The notes: a model not told the origin generated them from the sequence alone. Counted from the first letter of the stretch, positions 8,350-16,652 are shown. The stretch is DNA of 23,443 nucleotides from Bacteroidota bacterium (GCA_021778375.1 JAJYCM010000012.1:1-23443), one strand, 5' to 3'. Numbers and translations are program-made.

Positions 8350-10200
8350 ATGAAAAAACTTTATCTAATGATCTTTTTCTTACTTATAATAAGCTCATCT
8401 TATAAGATATTTTCACAAGACCAGGGTGATTCAGTTGTTGCAAAAGCAGGTAATATTTCAATAACTGCAAAGGAATTCTTAGACCGTTACGAAATGACAC
8501 CACTTTTCAGAAAACAAATAACGAGAATGACTCCGTCATTAAAGCTTGAATTTCTATATTCCCTAATTGCTGAAAAACTATGGGCAAATCAGGCTGAGCA
8601 AATGGGCTTTGATACAACTTCAGTTATGAAATTTGTTACTAAACAATATGAAGATATGTTTGTTAGGGATGCCGTTTTTAGAAAAGACATTAAAGATAAG
8701 GTTAAGGTGACCGACAAAGATATTTTGCAGGGATTTATAAGAAGCCAAACAACCTTGGAAGTGAACTACCTTGTATCAAATAACAAGAAAGAAATTTTTA
8801 ATTTATATAAACTGCTGAATGATGGAATTCCTTTTGATACCCTTCTTGCAACAAGGCCTGAAAAAATTGAACAAACGGAACCAAAGCAAATTGTTTACGG
8901 CCAAATGACACAATCCTTAGAAGATACGCTATATGGGATGAAGGTAGGGCATTATACGACTCCTATAGCTACTCCGGATGGCTGGTATATTTTTAAGATG
9001 ACCAATAAAATTCATTCATCAGAAAATGCAGCTACAGGTCAAAATAACAGCGTGGAATCGGTAAAGAAAACTGTCGAAGCAATTAAAGAAAGAAAACTCT
9101 ATCAGGAATATTTCTATAACTTTTTTAAAGACAAAAAGATAGAAGCTAATGCGATCTTGTTGAGGAGTCTGGCAGAAAAACTTTCATCTATCTTTTCAAA
9201 AAGAAAATTTGAACTTAGAATTTCCCATAAGGACCCGGTTTTTATGGATGTAAAAGATGTACAGAAATTGGAGCAAGAATTTGGTCCTGATTCCTTAGCA
9301 ATGCCATGTATTGAATTTAAAACAAATCCAATGACGCTTGATACGTTTATTCGCAAATTGATTTTTCAGGGGTTCAGTTCTTACAAAACTGATTATAGGT
9401 CTATCGGAGAGATTATTAACACGGTAACTCGTTCGATGATTGAACATGCTCTTTTTGCCAGAGAAGGTTACAAAGAAAAACTAAATCTTTTACCGAGCGT
9501 TCAACGCGATTTGAAAATGTGGCGTGAAAATTATTTAACACAGCTTCTTCAAAACAAATTTATAGATTCTTCAAACATCTCTGATTCAACCGTTTATGAT
9601 TATTATAAGAAATTTAATAAGAATGAATATTACCCCGAAGAAGTAAACATTGTGGAAGTGTTTAACAAGAACCCTGATATAATTGATGAAGTTCTTAAAG
9701 AAGCAAGAGACGGAGTTAATATGCATAAACTTGCTATGAAATATACACAACGCGAATGGACGAAAAAACAAAACGGAGAGTTTGGCTTCTTTCCTATAAC
9801 AAAGTTTGGCAAGATAGGGGAAATCGCTTCAACTATGAAAGTCGGTGATATTTACGGGCCATTAAAACTTAATGATGGTTATTCTATATTTGAGCTAATT
9901 GGAAAACGTCCTTCAAAAGTTGACACAGCCCTTCCGTTTGAAAAATCGAAAGAAGAGCTTAGCCACTATCTTGCTATGAAGAAAGAGCATAAGGCAATTA
10001 CTGATTATACAGTTTACCTTGCTAAAAAGTTCGGCGTTTCAATCGACATGCCTCTTTTAGAATCTATTAAAGTTACTGAAGTAAATGCTTTTGGTTACCG
10101 ATTGCTTGGTTTTGGTGGAAGGATTCCGGCAGTTCCCCTGATGGCTCCAAATGTTGATTGGGTTGACCCTTATCTTAAAAGTTTAAATATAACGCCATAG
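8350..10200 (+). CDS. Periplasmic peptidyl-prolyl isomerase / foldase (SurA/PpiC-like)
   Basis: This 616-aa protein starts with a clear signal peptide (about residues 1-23, basic start, hydrophobic core, cleavage near FSQ). The next 100 residues, starting VVAKAGNISITAKEFLDRYE, match the SurA-type N-terminal chaperone domain. Two parvulin-type (PpiC) domains can be followed: about 136-217 (LEVNYLVSNN ... PIATPDGWYIFKM) and about 430-535 (PEEVNIVEV ... GEFGFFPITKFG ... GPLKLNDGYSIFEL). The first is shortened and may be inactive. The protein should assist folding of outer-membrane or secreted proteins in the periplasm. It is divergent from the SGNH hydrolase, and the next gene downstream is the carbamoyltransferase after a 281-base gap. 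Confidence 0.85.
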   Translation: MKKLYLMIFFLLIISSSYKIFSQDQGDSVVAKAGNISITAKEFLDRYEMTPLFRKQITRMTPSLKLEFLYSLIAEKLWANQAEQMGFDTTSVMKFVTKQYEDMFVRDAVFRKDIKDKVKVTDKDILQGFIRSQTTLEVNYLVSNNKKEIFNLYKLLNDGIPFDTLLATRPEKIEQTEPKQIVYGQMTQSLEDTLYGMKVGHYTTPIATPDGWYIFKMTNKIHSSENAATGQNNSVESVKKTVEAIKERKLYQEYFYNFFKDKKIEANAILLRSLAEKLSSIFSKRKFELRISHKDPVFMDVKDVQKLEQEFGPDSLAMPCIEFKTNPMTLDTFIRKLIFQGFSSYKTDYRSIGEIINTVTRSMIEHALFAREGYKEKLNLLPSVQRDLKMWRENYLTQLLQNKFIDSSNISDSTVYDYYKKFNKNEYYPEEVNIVEVFNKNPDIIDEVLKEARDGVNMHKLAMKYTQREWTKKQNGEFGFFPITKFGKIGEIASTMKVGDIYGPLKLNDGYSIFELIGKRPSKVDTALPFEKSKEELSHYLAMKKEHKAITDYTVYLAKKFGVSIDMPLLESIKVTEVNAFGYRLLGFGGRIPAVPLMAPNVDWVDPYLKSLNITP

Positions 10201-10481
10201 TAGCAAGCTTGTCTACCGAGTCTGTTGCACAACTTGCAGATGTCATTTCGAAGGAGTCTTCGACTGAGAAATCCCATTTTAGACAGTTTTGAGACCTCTC
10301 TTTACGTCTGAGACTAAATAGGAGAGTACTGCAACGCTCTCTACCGGCAGGCCGCAATGGAAGATGTAAAAATCGTTAAATAATATCTTGACACAAAAAA
10401 CCTACCGGTAGACAGGCAAAGATTTGATTGTCAATACATAAAGGATACGAATTCATTTTTAATTTCGACTGAAATCTTTTT
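10201..10481. repeat. Intergenic region with dispersed Bacteroidota-type repeat elements
   Basis: This 281-base gap holds no gene. Bases 10241-10273 contain TGTCATTTCGAAGGAGTC followed by a GACTGAGAAATC-type half; read on the other strand this is the GATTTCTC...TTCGAAATGACA type that I know as a dispersed intergenic repeat in Bacteroidota-group genomes. Its centre forms a small hairpin (10249-10253 with 10258-10262). The motif CTACCG recurs three times (10213, 10341, 10402); the last two extend to CTACCGGCAGGC and CTACCGGTAGACAGGC, and the third contains the 10-bp palindrome CTACCGGTAG. GC content is visibly higher than in other gaps. Promoter elements for the following operon must lie here, but I could not place them. 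Confidence 0.55.
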
Positions 10482-12299
10482 ATGAACATTTTAGGAATAT
10501 CTGCATTTTATCATGACAGCGCTGCGTGCCTTGTTCGGGATGGTGAGATTATTTCTGCTGCTCAAGAGGAGAGGTTTACACGAAAAAAGCATGACTTTAA
10601 TTTCCCGTCAAACGCAATAAATTTTTGTCTTCAGTACGGCGGTATAAACACACCACAACTTGATCTTGTAGTTTTTTATGATAAACCTTTTCTAAAATTT
10701 GAAAGACTGTTAGAGACTTATATTTCCTTTGCTCCATTTGGGGTTAAATCTTTCATAAAAGCGATGCCTCTCTGGATAAAAGAAAAACTATGGATGAAAG
10801 AATTTATCCAAAAGGAATTGAAATATGACGGGAAAATAATTTTTCTTGAACATCATGAATCTCATGCCGCATCTGCATTTTATCCTTCGCCGTTTCAGGA
10901 AGCGGCAATTTTAACTATGGACGGAGTCGGGGAGTGGGCTACAACAAGTTTTGGTACGGGTTCGGGAAATGAGATTAACTTATTGTCCGAAATTAAATTT
11001 CCTCATTCACTTGGTCTGTTATATTCGGCATTTACCTATTATACAGGGTTCAAGGTAAATTCCGGTGAATATAAAGTTATGGGGCTAGCTCCTTACGGCG
11101 AGCCAAAATATAAAGATATTATTTTGCGTGAACTAATCGATGTTAAAGATGACGGCTCGTTCAAGATGAATATGAAATATTTTGATTATTGTGCCGGTCT
11201 AACGATGACGAATCATAATTTCAATAAACTTTTCGGTGGGCAACCAAGGAAACCGGAATCGGACTTAACGCAAAGAGAAATGGATTTAGCCCGTTCAATT
11301 CAAGATGTTACAGAAGAAATTGTATTAAAAATGGCAAGGCATGTTCATAAAGAAACTGGGATGAAGAATTTATGCTTAGCAGGAGGTGTTGCCCTTAATT
11401 GTGTTGCGAACGGAAGACTTCTGCGTGAAAGCCCCTTTGAAAAACATTGGATACAACCTGCAGCCGGAGATGCCGGAGGAGCAATTGGAGCAGCGCTTGC
11501 AGGATGGTTCAAGTATCTGGATAAGCCGAGGAATGTAAACGGTAAAAATGATTTTCAAAAAGGCTCCTACCTTGGGCCTGAATATTCTGAAGTCGAAATT
11601 AAAGATTATCTTGAGGACAAAAAAATCCCGTTTCAGTTTCTTAATAATGATGAAATCTCAGCAGTAGTTGCAGATTTAATTGCGGAGGAAAAAGTCGTAG
11701 GATGGTTTCAAGGTAGGATGGAATTTGGACCGAGAGCCTTGGGCGCCAGGTCAATTATCGGAGACGCAAGATCATCAAAGATGCAATCATTAATGAACTT
11801 AAAAATAAAATTCAGAGAAAGTTTTCGCCCATTTGCCCCATCAGTTTTATACGATAAAGTTTCTGAATATTTTGATATTGAGGGAGCAAGTCCGTACATG
11901 TTATTGGTTGCAGAGGTTAAAAAAGAACAGCAAAAAACAATTTCTGAGGAAGAAGACAAATATTTCGGAATAGAAAAATTGAAAGTCGTCAGATCAAATA
12001 TTCCTGCTGTAACGCATGTTGACTTTACAGCAAGAATTCAAACAGTCCACGACGAAACAAATCATCGTTTTTATGACCTTTTAAAAGCACTGGATAAAAA
12101 ATATAGTTGTGCTGTCGCAATAAATACTTCATTTAACGTAAGAGGCGAACCTATTGTTTGTACTCCCGAAGATGCATTCAAATGCTTTATGCGCACCGGT
12201 ATGGATTATTTAATGATAGGAAACTTTCTGATTGATAAAAATTTGCAGACTCCTTTATTGGAGGATTCCGGTTGGAAGGAAGAGTATAAGCTTGACTGA
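10482..12299 (+). CDS. Carbamoyltransferase (NodU/CmcH/TobZ family)
   Basis: This 605-aa protein has the two-domain build of O-carbamoyltransferases. The N-terminal Kae1-like domain starts ILGISAFYHDSAACLV and carries the metal-binding H-x-x-x-H at H124/H128 (EHHESHA) and D147 (TMDGVG). The C-terminal YrdC-like domain carries GRMEFGPRALGARS (411-424) and INTSFNVRGEPI. These enzymes make carbamoyl-adenylate from carbamoyl phosphate and ATP and pass the carbamoyl group to a hydroxyl, for example on Nod factors or antibiotics. The acceptor here is unknown; the downstream glycosyltransferase and membrane proteins point to a glycan. It is the first gene of a five-gene set with gaps of 8-45 bases. 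No ribosome binding site is evident at the ATG. Confidence 0.95.
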   Translation: MNILGISAFYHDSAACLVRDGEIISAAQEERFTRKKHDFNFPSNAINFCLQYGGINTPQLDLVVFYDKPFLKFERLLETYISFAPFGVKSFIKAMPLWIKEKLWMKEFIQKELKYDGKIIFLEHHESHAASAFYPSPFQEAAILTMDGVGEWATTSFGTGSGNEINLLSEIKFPHSLGLLYSAFTYYTGFKVNSGEYKVMGLAPYGEPKYKDIILRELIDVKDDGSFKMNMKYFDYCAGLTMTNHNFNKLFGGQPRKPESDLTQREMDLARSIQDVTEEIVLKMARHVHKETGMKNLCLAGGVALNCVANGRLLRESPFEKHWIQPAAGDAGGAIGAALAGWFKYLDKPRNVNGKNDFQKGSYLGPEYSEVEIKDYLEDKKIPFQFLNNDEISAVVADLIAEEKVVGWFQGRMEFGPRALGARSIIGDARSSKMQSLMNLKIKFRESFRPFAPSVLYDKVSEYFDIEGASPYMLLVAEVKKEQQKTISEEEDKYFGIEKLKVVRSNIPAVTHVDFTARIQTVHDETNHRFYDLLKALDKKYSCAVAINTSFNVRGEPIVCTPEDAFKCFMRTGMDYLMIGNFLIDKNLQTPLLEDSGWKEEYKLD

Positions 12300-12319
12300 A
12301 AATTATCTTATGAGTTGCA

Positions 12320-12736
12320 ATGTTATTTGAAGAAATAAAAAATATTAAAGAAGACAAAAAAGATCTTGAGAAATTTGGCTACACCGTTGGGATTGCTTTT
12401 TTAATTATATCCGTTTTAACATTTATTTTTGGAAAACATTCTTATATTTATTTTGGAATAATAGCAATATTCCTAATAGTTTCTTCTTTTTTGTTACCAT
12501 ATGCTCTTAAGCCTTTGAATAAAATTTGGATGGGTTTATCTATCCTGCTTGGTTGGCTAATGACGCGTGTAATTTTAATAATTTTGTTTTATCTTGCAAT
12601 TACGCCGATAAGTTTACTCGCTAAACTATTTAGAAAAGATTTTCTTGATCTTAAATTTGATCTTTCAAAGAGAAGTTATTGGAAAAATAAGGAGCAAAAA
12701 AAAATCGATCCTACTGATTACGAAAGACAATTTTAA
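12320..12736 (+). CDS. SxtJ family membrane protein
   Basis: This 138-aa protein starts with about 18 charged residues (EEIKNIKEDKKDLEKFG), followed by about four membrane segments and a basic C-terminal tail containing FDLSKRSYWKNKEQKK. Length, topology, the KFG start of the first helix and the tail match the SxtJ family, small membrane proteins first noted in the saxitoxin gene cluster and repeatedly found beside carbamoyltransferases. The biochemical role is unknown; a membrane partner for the carbamoyltransferase is the natural guess. It begins 20 bases after the carbamoyltransferase stop and is followed by a DUF5989 gene, the order typical of this gene group. Confidence 0.82.
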   Translation: MLFEEIKNIKEDKKDLEKFGYTVGIAFLIISVLTFIFGKHSYIYFGIIAIFLIVSSFLLPYALKPLNKIWMGLSILLGWLMTRVILIILFYLAITPISLLAKLFRKDFLDLKFDLSKRSYWKNKEQKKIDPTDYERQF

Positions 12737-12768
12737 GTAATAGTACAATAAAAAAATGAGAAGGTTTA

Positions 12769-12927
12769 ATGGGAAAATTTTCAATCATATCTGAGCTATG
12801 GCAATTTTTAAAGATTAGAAAAAAATGGTGGTTAGCTCCCATTTTTATTCTATTACTTTTGCTTGGAGCTTTAATTGTTATAACCCAGGGCTCAGCTCTA
12901 GCGCCATTTATTTACTCAATTTTTTAG
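12769..12927 (+). CDS. DUF5989 family small membrane protein
   Basis: This short gene encodes 52 residues: an amphipathic start (MGKFSIISELWQFLKIRKKW), one membrane helix (about 22-38) and the tail TQGSALAPFIYSIF. That tail is the hallmark of DUF5989 proteins, which are found just after SxtJ-family genes in carbamoyltransferase clusters. A GAGAAGG ribosome binding site precedes the ATG by three bases, and the gene is 32 bases after the SxtJ gene. The function is unknown; such a small single-pass protein beside SxtJ and the carbamoyltransferase is likely a subunit of a membrane complex (inference). Confidence 0.82.
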   Translation: MGKFSIISELWQFLKIRKKWWLAPIFILLLLLGALIVITQGSALAPFIYSIF

Positions 12928-12972
12928 AGGCAAGATTCTAAATATCATTTTAATTGAAATTTTATCTTCATC

Positions 12973-13116
12973 ATGAAAAAGACTTTAATAGAAATTAAAA
13001 AAGAGAAGAAAAGAATTCCGGTGCCTAAAAAACCGCCCAAAGTGGAAGAGGATACCAAAAAATATAATCGCAAAAAAGAAATTGATAAAATTAGGAAAAA
13101 CCGAAATAGGGTTTAA
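12973..13116 (+). CDS. Small very basic protein (47 aa), unknown
   Basis: An ATG-started frame of 47 codons fills the gap between the DUF5989 gene and the glycosyltransferase gene. The product starts MKKTLIEIKKEKKRIPVPKK and ends RKNRNRV; about 40 percent of the residues are Lys or Arg, with a proline-rich turn (PVPKKPPKVEE). It has no membrane segment and no cysteine. The coding assignment rests on position: it ends eight bases before the next start and the spacing fits the operon. There is no strong ribosome binding site. I do not recognise a family. It could bind RNA, DNA or an acidic surface, or be a linker peptide for the membrane complex. Confidence 0.5.
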   Translation: MKKTLIEIKKEKKRIPVPKKPPKVEEDTKKYNRKKEIDKIRKNRNRV

Positions 13117-13124
13117 TTATTTAG

Positions 13125-13937
13125 ATGGTAAAAGCGTCAGTTATTCTTTCGTTCTATAATAAAATTGATTATTTGAAGTTAGTTTTAGCCGGATTTGAAA
13201 GGCAGACTTTCAATGACTTTGAAGTAATTATTGCTGACGACGGCTCTTCCGGGGAAGTAATTTCCGGAATCGAAAATTTATCGACCAAACTTCCATTTCC
13301 AATAATTCATCTTTGGCAAGAAGATAAAGGTTTTAGAAAAAATAAAATATTGAATAGTGCAATCAATATTGCCAATTCTGATTTTTTAATTTTTGTAGAT
13401 GCCGATTGTGTACCGCATTCTGAATTTGTGAAGGAACATTTTAACAGCCGCAACAAAAAAAGTTGTAATACAGGTAGAAGAGTAAATTTGTCAGCTCGTT
13501 TAACCAACATGCTCTCTGAAGATAAAGTCAAGTCAGGTTTCTTAGAAAAAAATAATTTACGATTAATCAAAGATGGATTGTTCGGACATTCATTCGATGT
13601 GGAAAAAGGATTTTATTTTCACAACAAGGTTCTGCGAAAATATTTCAATAAAAAACAGAGGGGTATTCTCGGTTGTAATTTCTCTATAACTAAACAAGAT
13701 TTTTTAGATATCAACGGATTTGATGAAAGATACGAAGCTCCTTCTATCGGAGAAGATTCCGATGTCCAATTTAGGCTTGAATTAAATGACGTCAAAATAA
13801 TATCACTAAACAATATTGCGGTGCAATATCATCTTAATCATAAAATCCAAGATCGACCTCAAATAAATCTTGATCTTTTTGAGGAAGTAAAAAAATCAAA
13901 ACTAAGCTTTACTCCCTTTGGGATAGTACGAGTGTAA
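13125..13937 (+). CDS. Glycosyltransferase family 2
   Basis: This 270-aa protein is a GT-A fold glycosyltransferase. Visible are the first strand ASVILSFYNKIDYL, the nucleotide-binding ADDGSS (37-42), the metal-binding D-x-D in VDADCVP (92-94), and the acceptor-side part with GILGCNFSITKQDFLDINGFDERY and a GED motif shortly after, which resembles the C-terminal galactosyltransferase-like module. There is no membrane segment. It should transfer a sugar from a nucleotide sugar to a glycan or lipid carrier at the inner face of the membrane. It starts eight bases after the 47-aa gene and is the last gene of the carbamoyltransferase operon, so it may build the glycan that is carbamoylated. Confidence 0.9.
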   Translation: MVKASVILSFYNKIDYLKLVLAGFERQTFNDFEVIIADDGSSGEVISGIENLSTKLPFPIIHLWQEDKGFRKNKILNSAINIANSDFLIFVDADCVPHSEFVKEHFNSRNKKSCNTGRRVNLSARLTNMLSEDKVKSGFLEKNNLRLIKDGLFGHSFDVEKGFYFHNKVLRKYFNKKQRGILGCNFSITKQDFLDINGFDERYEAPSIGEDSDVQFRLELNDVKIISLNNIAVQYHLNHKIQDRPQINLDLFEEVKKSKLSFTPFGIVRV

Positions 13938-14078
13938 CTTTAAGCACATAAAATTCATTTTTTTTGTCTAATCAAATATTATTTTTTTAAATAATCTCGC
14001 CAAGTCTTGTTTTTTTTCACCTCATACCTTATATTTATAGTCAGAAAGCCAATAAATCCTTAAAAATTTAGGTGACAA

Positions 14079-14525
14079 ATGTTAGACGATTTAGACATTA
14101 AAATATTAAATATTCTTCAAAAGAACGGCAGAACAAAAAGAAACGAAATTGCCGAAGCCGTCGGTCTTTCTATTCCTTCTGTGAGCGAAAGACTTCATAA
14201 ACTTGAAGATAGAGGTGTAATTGAGGGGTATTATACAAAGGTAAACAAAAAGGCATTCGGGTATGACATAATGGCTTATATTCTAGTAACCTTGGAGTCG
14301 TCCAAACATTATAAATCATTTATCCCCCGGATAGAAAAAACACCACAGATTATAGAATGCCACTCTGTTCTTGGCGAAGGCTCCCATTTATTGAAAGCAA
14401 TAGTAAAAAAAACTGAATCGTTGGAAAACCTTCTTAGCGAAATTCAATCTTGGCCCGGAGTAATTTCTACAAAAACAACTTTTGTACTTTCTACAATAAA
14501 AGAAACAACAGTAATAGACATTTAA
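14079..14525 (+). CDS. Lrp/AsnC family transcriptional regulator
   Basis: This 148-aa protein has the two-domain build of feast/famine regulators. The N-terminal helix-turn-helix covers LDDLDIKILNILQKNGRTKRNEIAEAVGLSIPSVSERLHKLEDRGVI, and the RAM ligand-binding domain follows (about 65-140), with the effector-region motif GEGSHLLKAIVK. Lrp-type proteins bind DNA as dimers and higher oligomers and sense an amino acid. It stands 33 bases before glutamine synthetase on the same strand, so it most likely controls that gene and itself in response to glutamine or a related amino acid (inference). No operator could be recognised in the 141 bases upstream, which are very AT-rich. Confidence 0.93.
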   Translation: MLDDLDIKILNILQKNGRTKRNEIAEAVGLSIPSVSERLHKLEDRGVIEGYYTKVNKKAFGYDIMAYILVTLESSKHYKSFIPRIEKTPQIIECHSVLGEGSHLLKAIVKKTESLENLLSEIQSWPGVISTKTTFVLSTIKETTVIDI

Positions 14526-14558
14526 TTAATTATAAAAAAATAAAATAAAGGAACTAAT

Positions 14559-15986
14559 ATGGCAAAAACAAGTTCTCCATTGGATGGTGTTTTTAGTTTT
14601 ATCAAAACTAAGGGGGTTAAATTTGTAGATCTTAAATTTATGGATTTTCCTGGTCAATGGCAGCATTTTACAGTACCGGTATCGCAGCTAAAAGAAAGTT
14701 CATTTGTGGATGGATTCGGCTTTGATGGGTCTTCAATACGCGGTTGGAAAGCAATCAACGAAAGTGATATGTTAATTATTCCGGATTCCAAAACAATGAA
14801 TATGGATCCATTTGTAGAATCTCCGACTGTCAGTTTTATTTGCGATGTTTATGAACCGGCAACGAAAGAAAAATATTCCAGATGCCCTAGGAATATAGCT
14901 CATAAAGCAGAAGCATATTTAATTTCAACAGGAATTGCGGATACAGCTTTTTTTGGTCCTGAAGCTGAATTCTTCATTTTTGACGATGTAAGATTTGATT
15001 CACAGCCTAACAGCAGTTTCTACTTTGTAGATTCTATTGAAGGAAAATGGAATAGCGGAAGAGAAGAGTCTCCAAACTTAGGCTATAAACCAAGATACAA
15101 AGAAGGATATTTCCCCGTACCGCCTACCGATTCTTTGGTCGACCTTCGTAATGAAATGGTGCTTAATTTGATAGATGCCGGTATTGATGTTGAGGCGCAG
15201 CATCACGAAGTGGCAAGCGGAGGTCAATGCGAAATTGACTTACGTTTTGAACCGCTTGTAAAAGCAGCAGACCAGCTAATGTTATTTAAATATATTGTTA
15301 AAAATACTGCTAAAAAAAATAACAAAACCGTTACTTATATGCCTAAACCTATTTTCGGAGATAATGGAAGTGGGATGCACGTCCACTCAAGTTTGTGGAA
15401 AAAAGGAAAACCACTTTTTGCAGGTTCAGGATATGCCGGTTTAAGTGAAATGGCTTTATATTTTATCGGCGGACTATTGAAACACGCTCCGTCACTTCTT
15501 GCATTTACAAATCCGACGACAAATTCTTATAAAAGACTTGTTCCAGGATTTGAAGCGCCGGTAAATTTAGCTTATTCTCAGCGCAATAGAAGCGCCTCCT
15601 GCAGAATCCCGATGTACTCGAACAGTCCAAAAGCTAAAAGAGTCGAATTTAGATGCCCTGATCCTGCAGCAAATCCTTATTTAGCATTTCCTGCGATTTT
15701 ATTAGCAGGATTAGATGGTATCATTAATAGAATCGATCCGGGAGAACCGCTTGATAAAGATATTTATGATATGTCTCCGGAAGAATTGAAGGATGTTCCG
15801 TCAACTCCCGGAAGCTTAGGCGAAGCTTTAAAAGCTTTGGCAGATGATCATGAATATTTGTTGAAGGGCGATGTCTTTACTTCCGACGTAATTGAAACAT
15901 GGATTCAATATAAAACCGATAAGGAAATTAAACCGATGGCTTTACAGCCACATCCTTATGAATTTTCTTTGTACTATGATGTGTAG
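14559..15986 (+). CDS. glnA: Glutamine synthetase, type I
   Basis: This 475-aa enzyme joins ammonia to glutamate with ATP in the cytosol and is the main ammonia-assimilation step. All core motifs are present: the latch loop DGFGFDGSS (51-59), metal ligands E135/E137 (GPEAEFF), E212 and E225 (GQCEID), H274 (NGSGMHVHSSLW), the glutamate-binding loop with R326 and E332 (PGFEAPVN), and the ATP-site NRSASCRIP. The region GEPLDKDIYDMSPEE contains Y403 at the place of the adenylylated tyrosine of beta-type GS I, and the length also fits that type; whether it is adenylylated is not shown. AAAGGAAC precedes the ATG. It is cotranscribed with the Lrp regulator and ends at a terminator. Confidence 0.98.
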   Translation: MAKTSSPLDGVFSFIKTKGVKFVDLKFMDFPGQWQHFTVPVSQLKESSFVDGFGFDGSSIRGWKAINESDMLIIPDSKTMNMDPFVESPTVSFICDVYEPATKEKYSRCPRNIAHKAEAYLISTGIADTAFFGPEAEFFIFDDVRFDSQPNSSFYFVDSIEGKWNSGREESPNLGYKPRYKEGYFPVPPTDSLVDLRNEMVLNLIDAGIDVEAQHHEVASGGQCEIDLRFEPLVKAADQLMLFKYIVKNTAKKNNKTVTYMPKPIFGDNGSGMHVHSSLWKKGKPLFAGSGYAGLSEMALYFIGGLLKHAPSLLAFTNPTTNSYKRLVPGFEAPVNLAYSQRNRSASCRIPMYSNSPKAKRVEFRCPDPAANPYLAFPAILLAGLDGIINRIDPGEPLDKDIYDMSPEELKDVPSTPGSLGEALKALADDHEYLLKGDVFTSDVIETWIQYKTDKEIKPMALQPHPYEFSLYYDV

Positions 15987-16007
15987 TTAGTTGATCCGAT
16001 AAAAATG

Positions 16008-16030
16008 AAGGGCGAATTTCATTCGCCCTT
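16008..16030 (+). terminator. Intrinsic terminator after glnA
   Basis: A perfect 10-bp stem (16008-16017 with 16021-16030) with a three-base loop is followed by TTCTATTTTA. It begins 22 bases after the glnA stop codon. Confidence 0.88.
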
Positions 16031-16115
16031 TTCTATTTTAAAATATTTTATTAATTCTCTTTGCGGAAAATTCCAAGATAATCTGCAAATAGCTTATGTA
16101 CAAACTGTATATTAT

Positions 16116-16652
16116 TTACTCTAAACTTTGCGTTTCCACTTTTGGATAATTCTTATATTTATTTAATAGAAGTAGTATTGCAATTAATGAAATAGTACAG
16201 TTTATTATTCCATAGCTATATGTGATATATCCACCAATGATTTTACTTGTAAGAACTAAATCAGAATGATTGTAAAATATTCCTATATAATTATCCACAA
16301 TATCATAAAGAGGTCTCAAACAAAAGATTAAAAAAGTCAAACCAAGCAGAAAGGAATTTTTAATTTTATATCTGGTTAAAATGTAATAACCAATTATAAT
16401 TGATATGAAATCAAGGATATAAGGCGAGATGAGAATTATCAGAGAATTCATATTTACATCAAGTCCACCTTGAACATCGACATATGCAAATCCAAAACTA
16501 CCTTCCCAAAAATGTGCAAATAATCGATAATCAGTTATTTTGGACCCGACAATAATACAACCTAATATGTGACTCAATTCGTGAATTGGAGCATAAAATA
16601 AATACTAGATTAGTGGAAGTATTATTATGTTGAAATAAATTTCTTTACTAAT
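16116..16652 (-). pseudogene. Membrane HExxH (M50-like) protein with interrupted 5' end
   Basis: On the - strand the frame reads, just before a possible TTG start at 16577, YAPIHELSHILGC: a zinc-metallopeptidase HExxH within a hydrophobic segment, as in M50-type membrane proteases. Ten codons before that TTG is an amber codon (16605-16607), and the frame continues upstream of it as KEIYFNIIILPLI up to another stop at 16653-16655, with no ATG, GTG or TTG. So the first helix is split by a stop, and restarting at the TTG would lose the H and E of the motif. The rest (153 codons, down to 16116) is intact, with about three further membrane helices and a SPYILD segment that could hold the third metal ligand. 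Recent inactivation is most likely; a sequencing error or amber read-through cannot be excluded. Confidence 0.55.

Noticed and set aside
10388..10417. TTGACA at 10388 as the -35 box of the carbamoyltransferase operon
   Set aside because: At 17 bases spacing there is no TATAAT-like box, and Bacteroidota-group promoters do not use this consensus.
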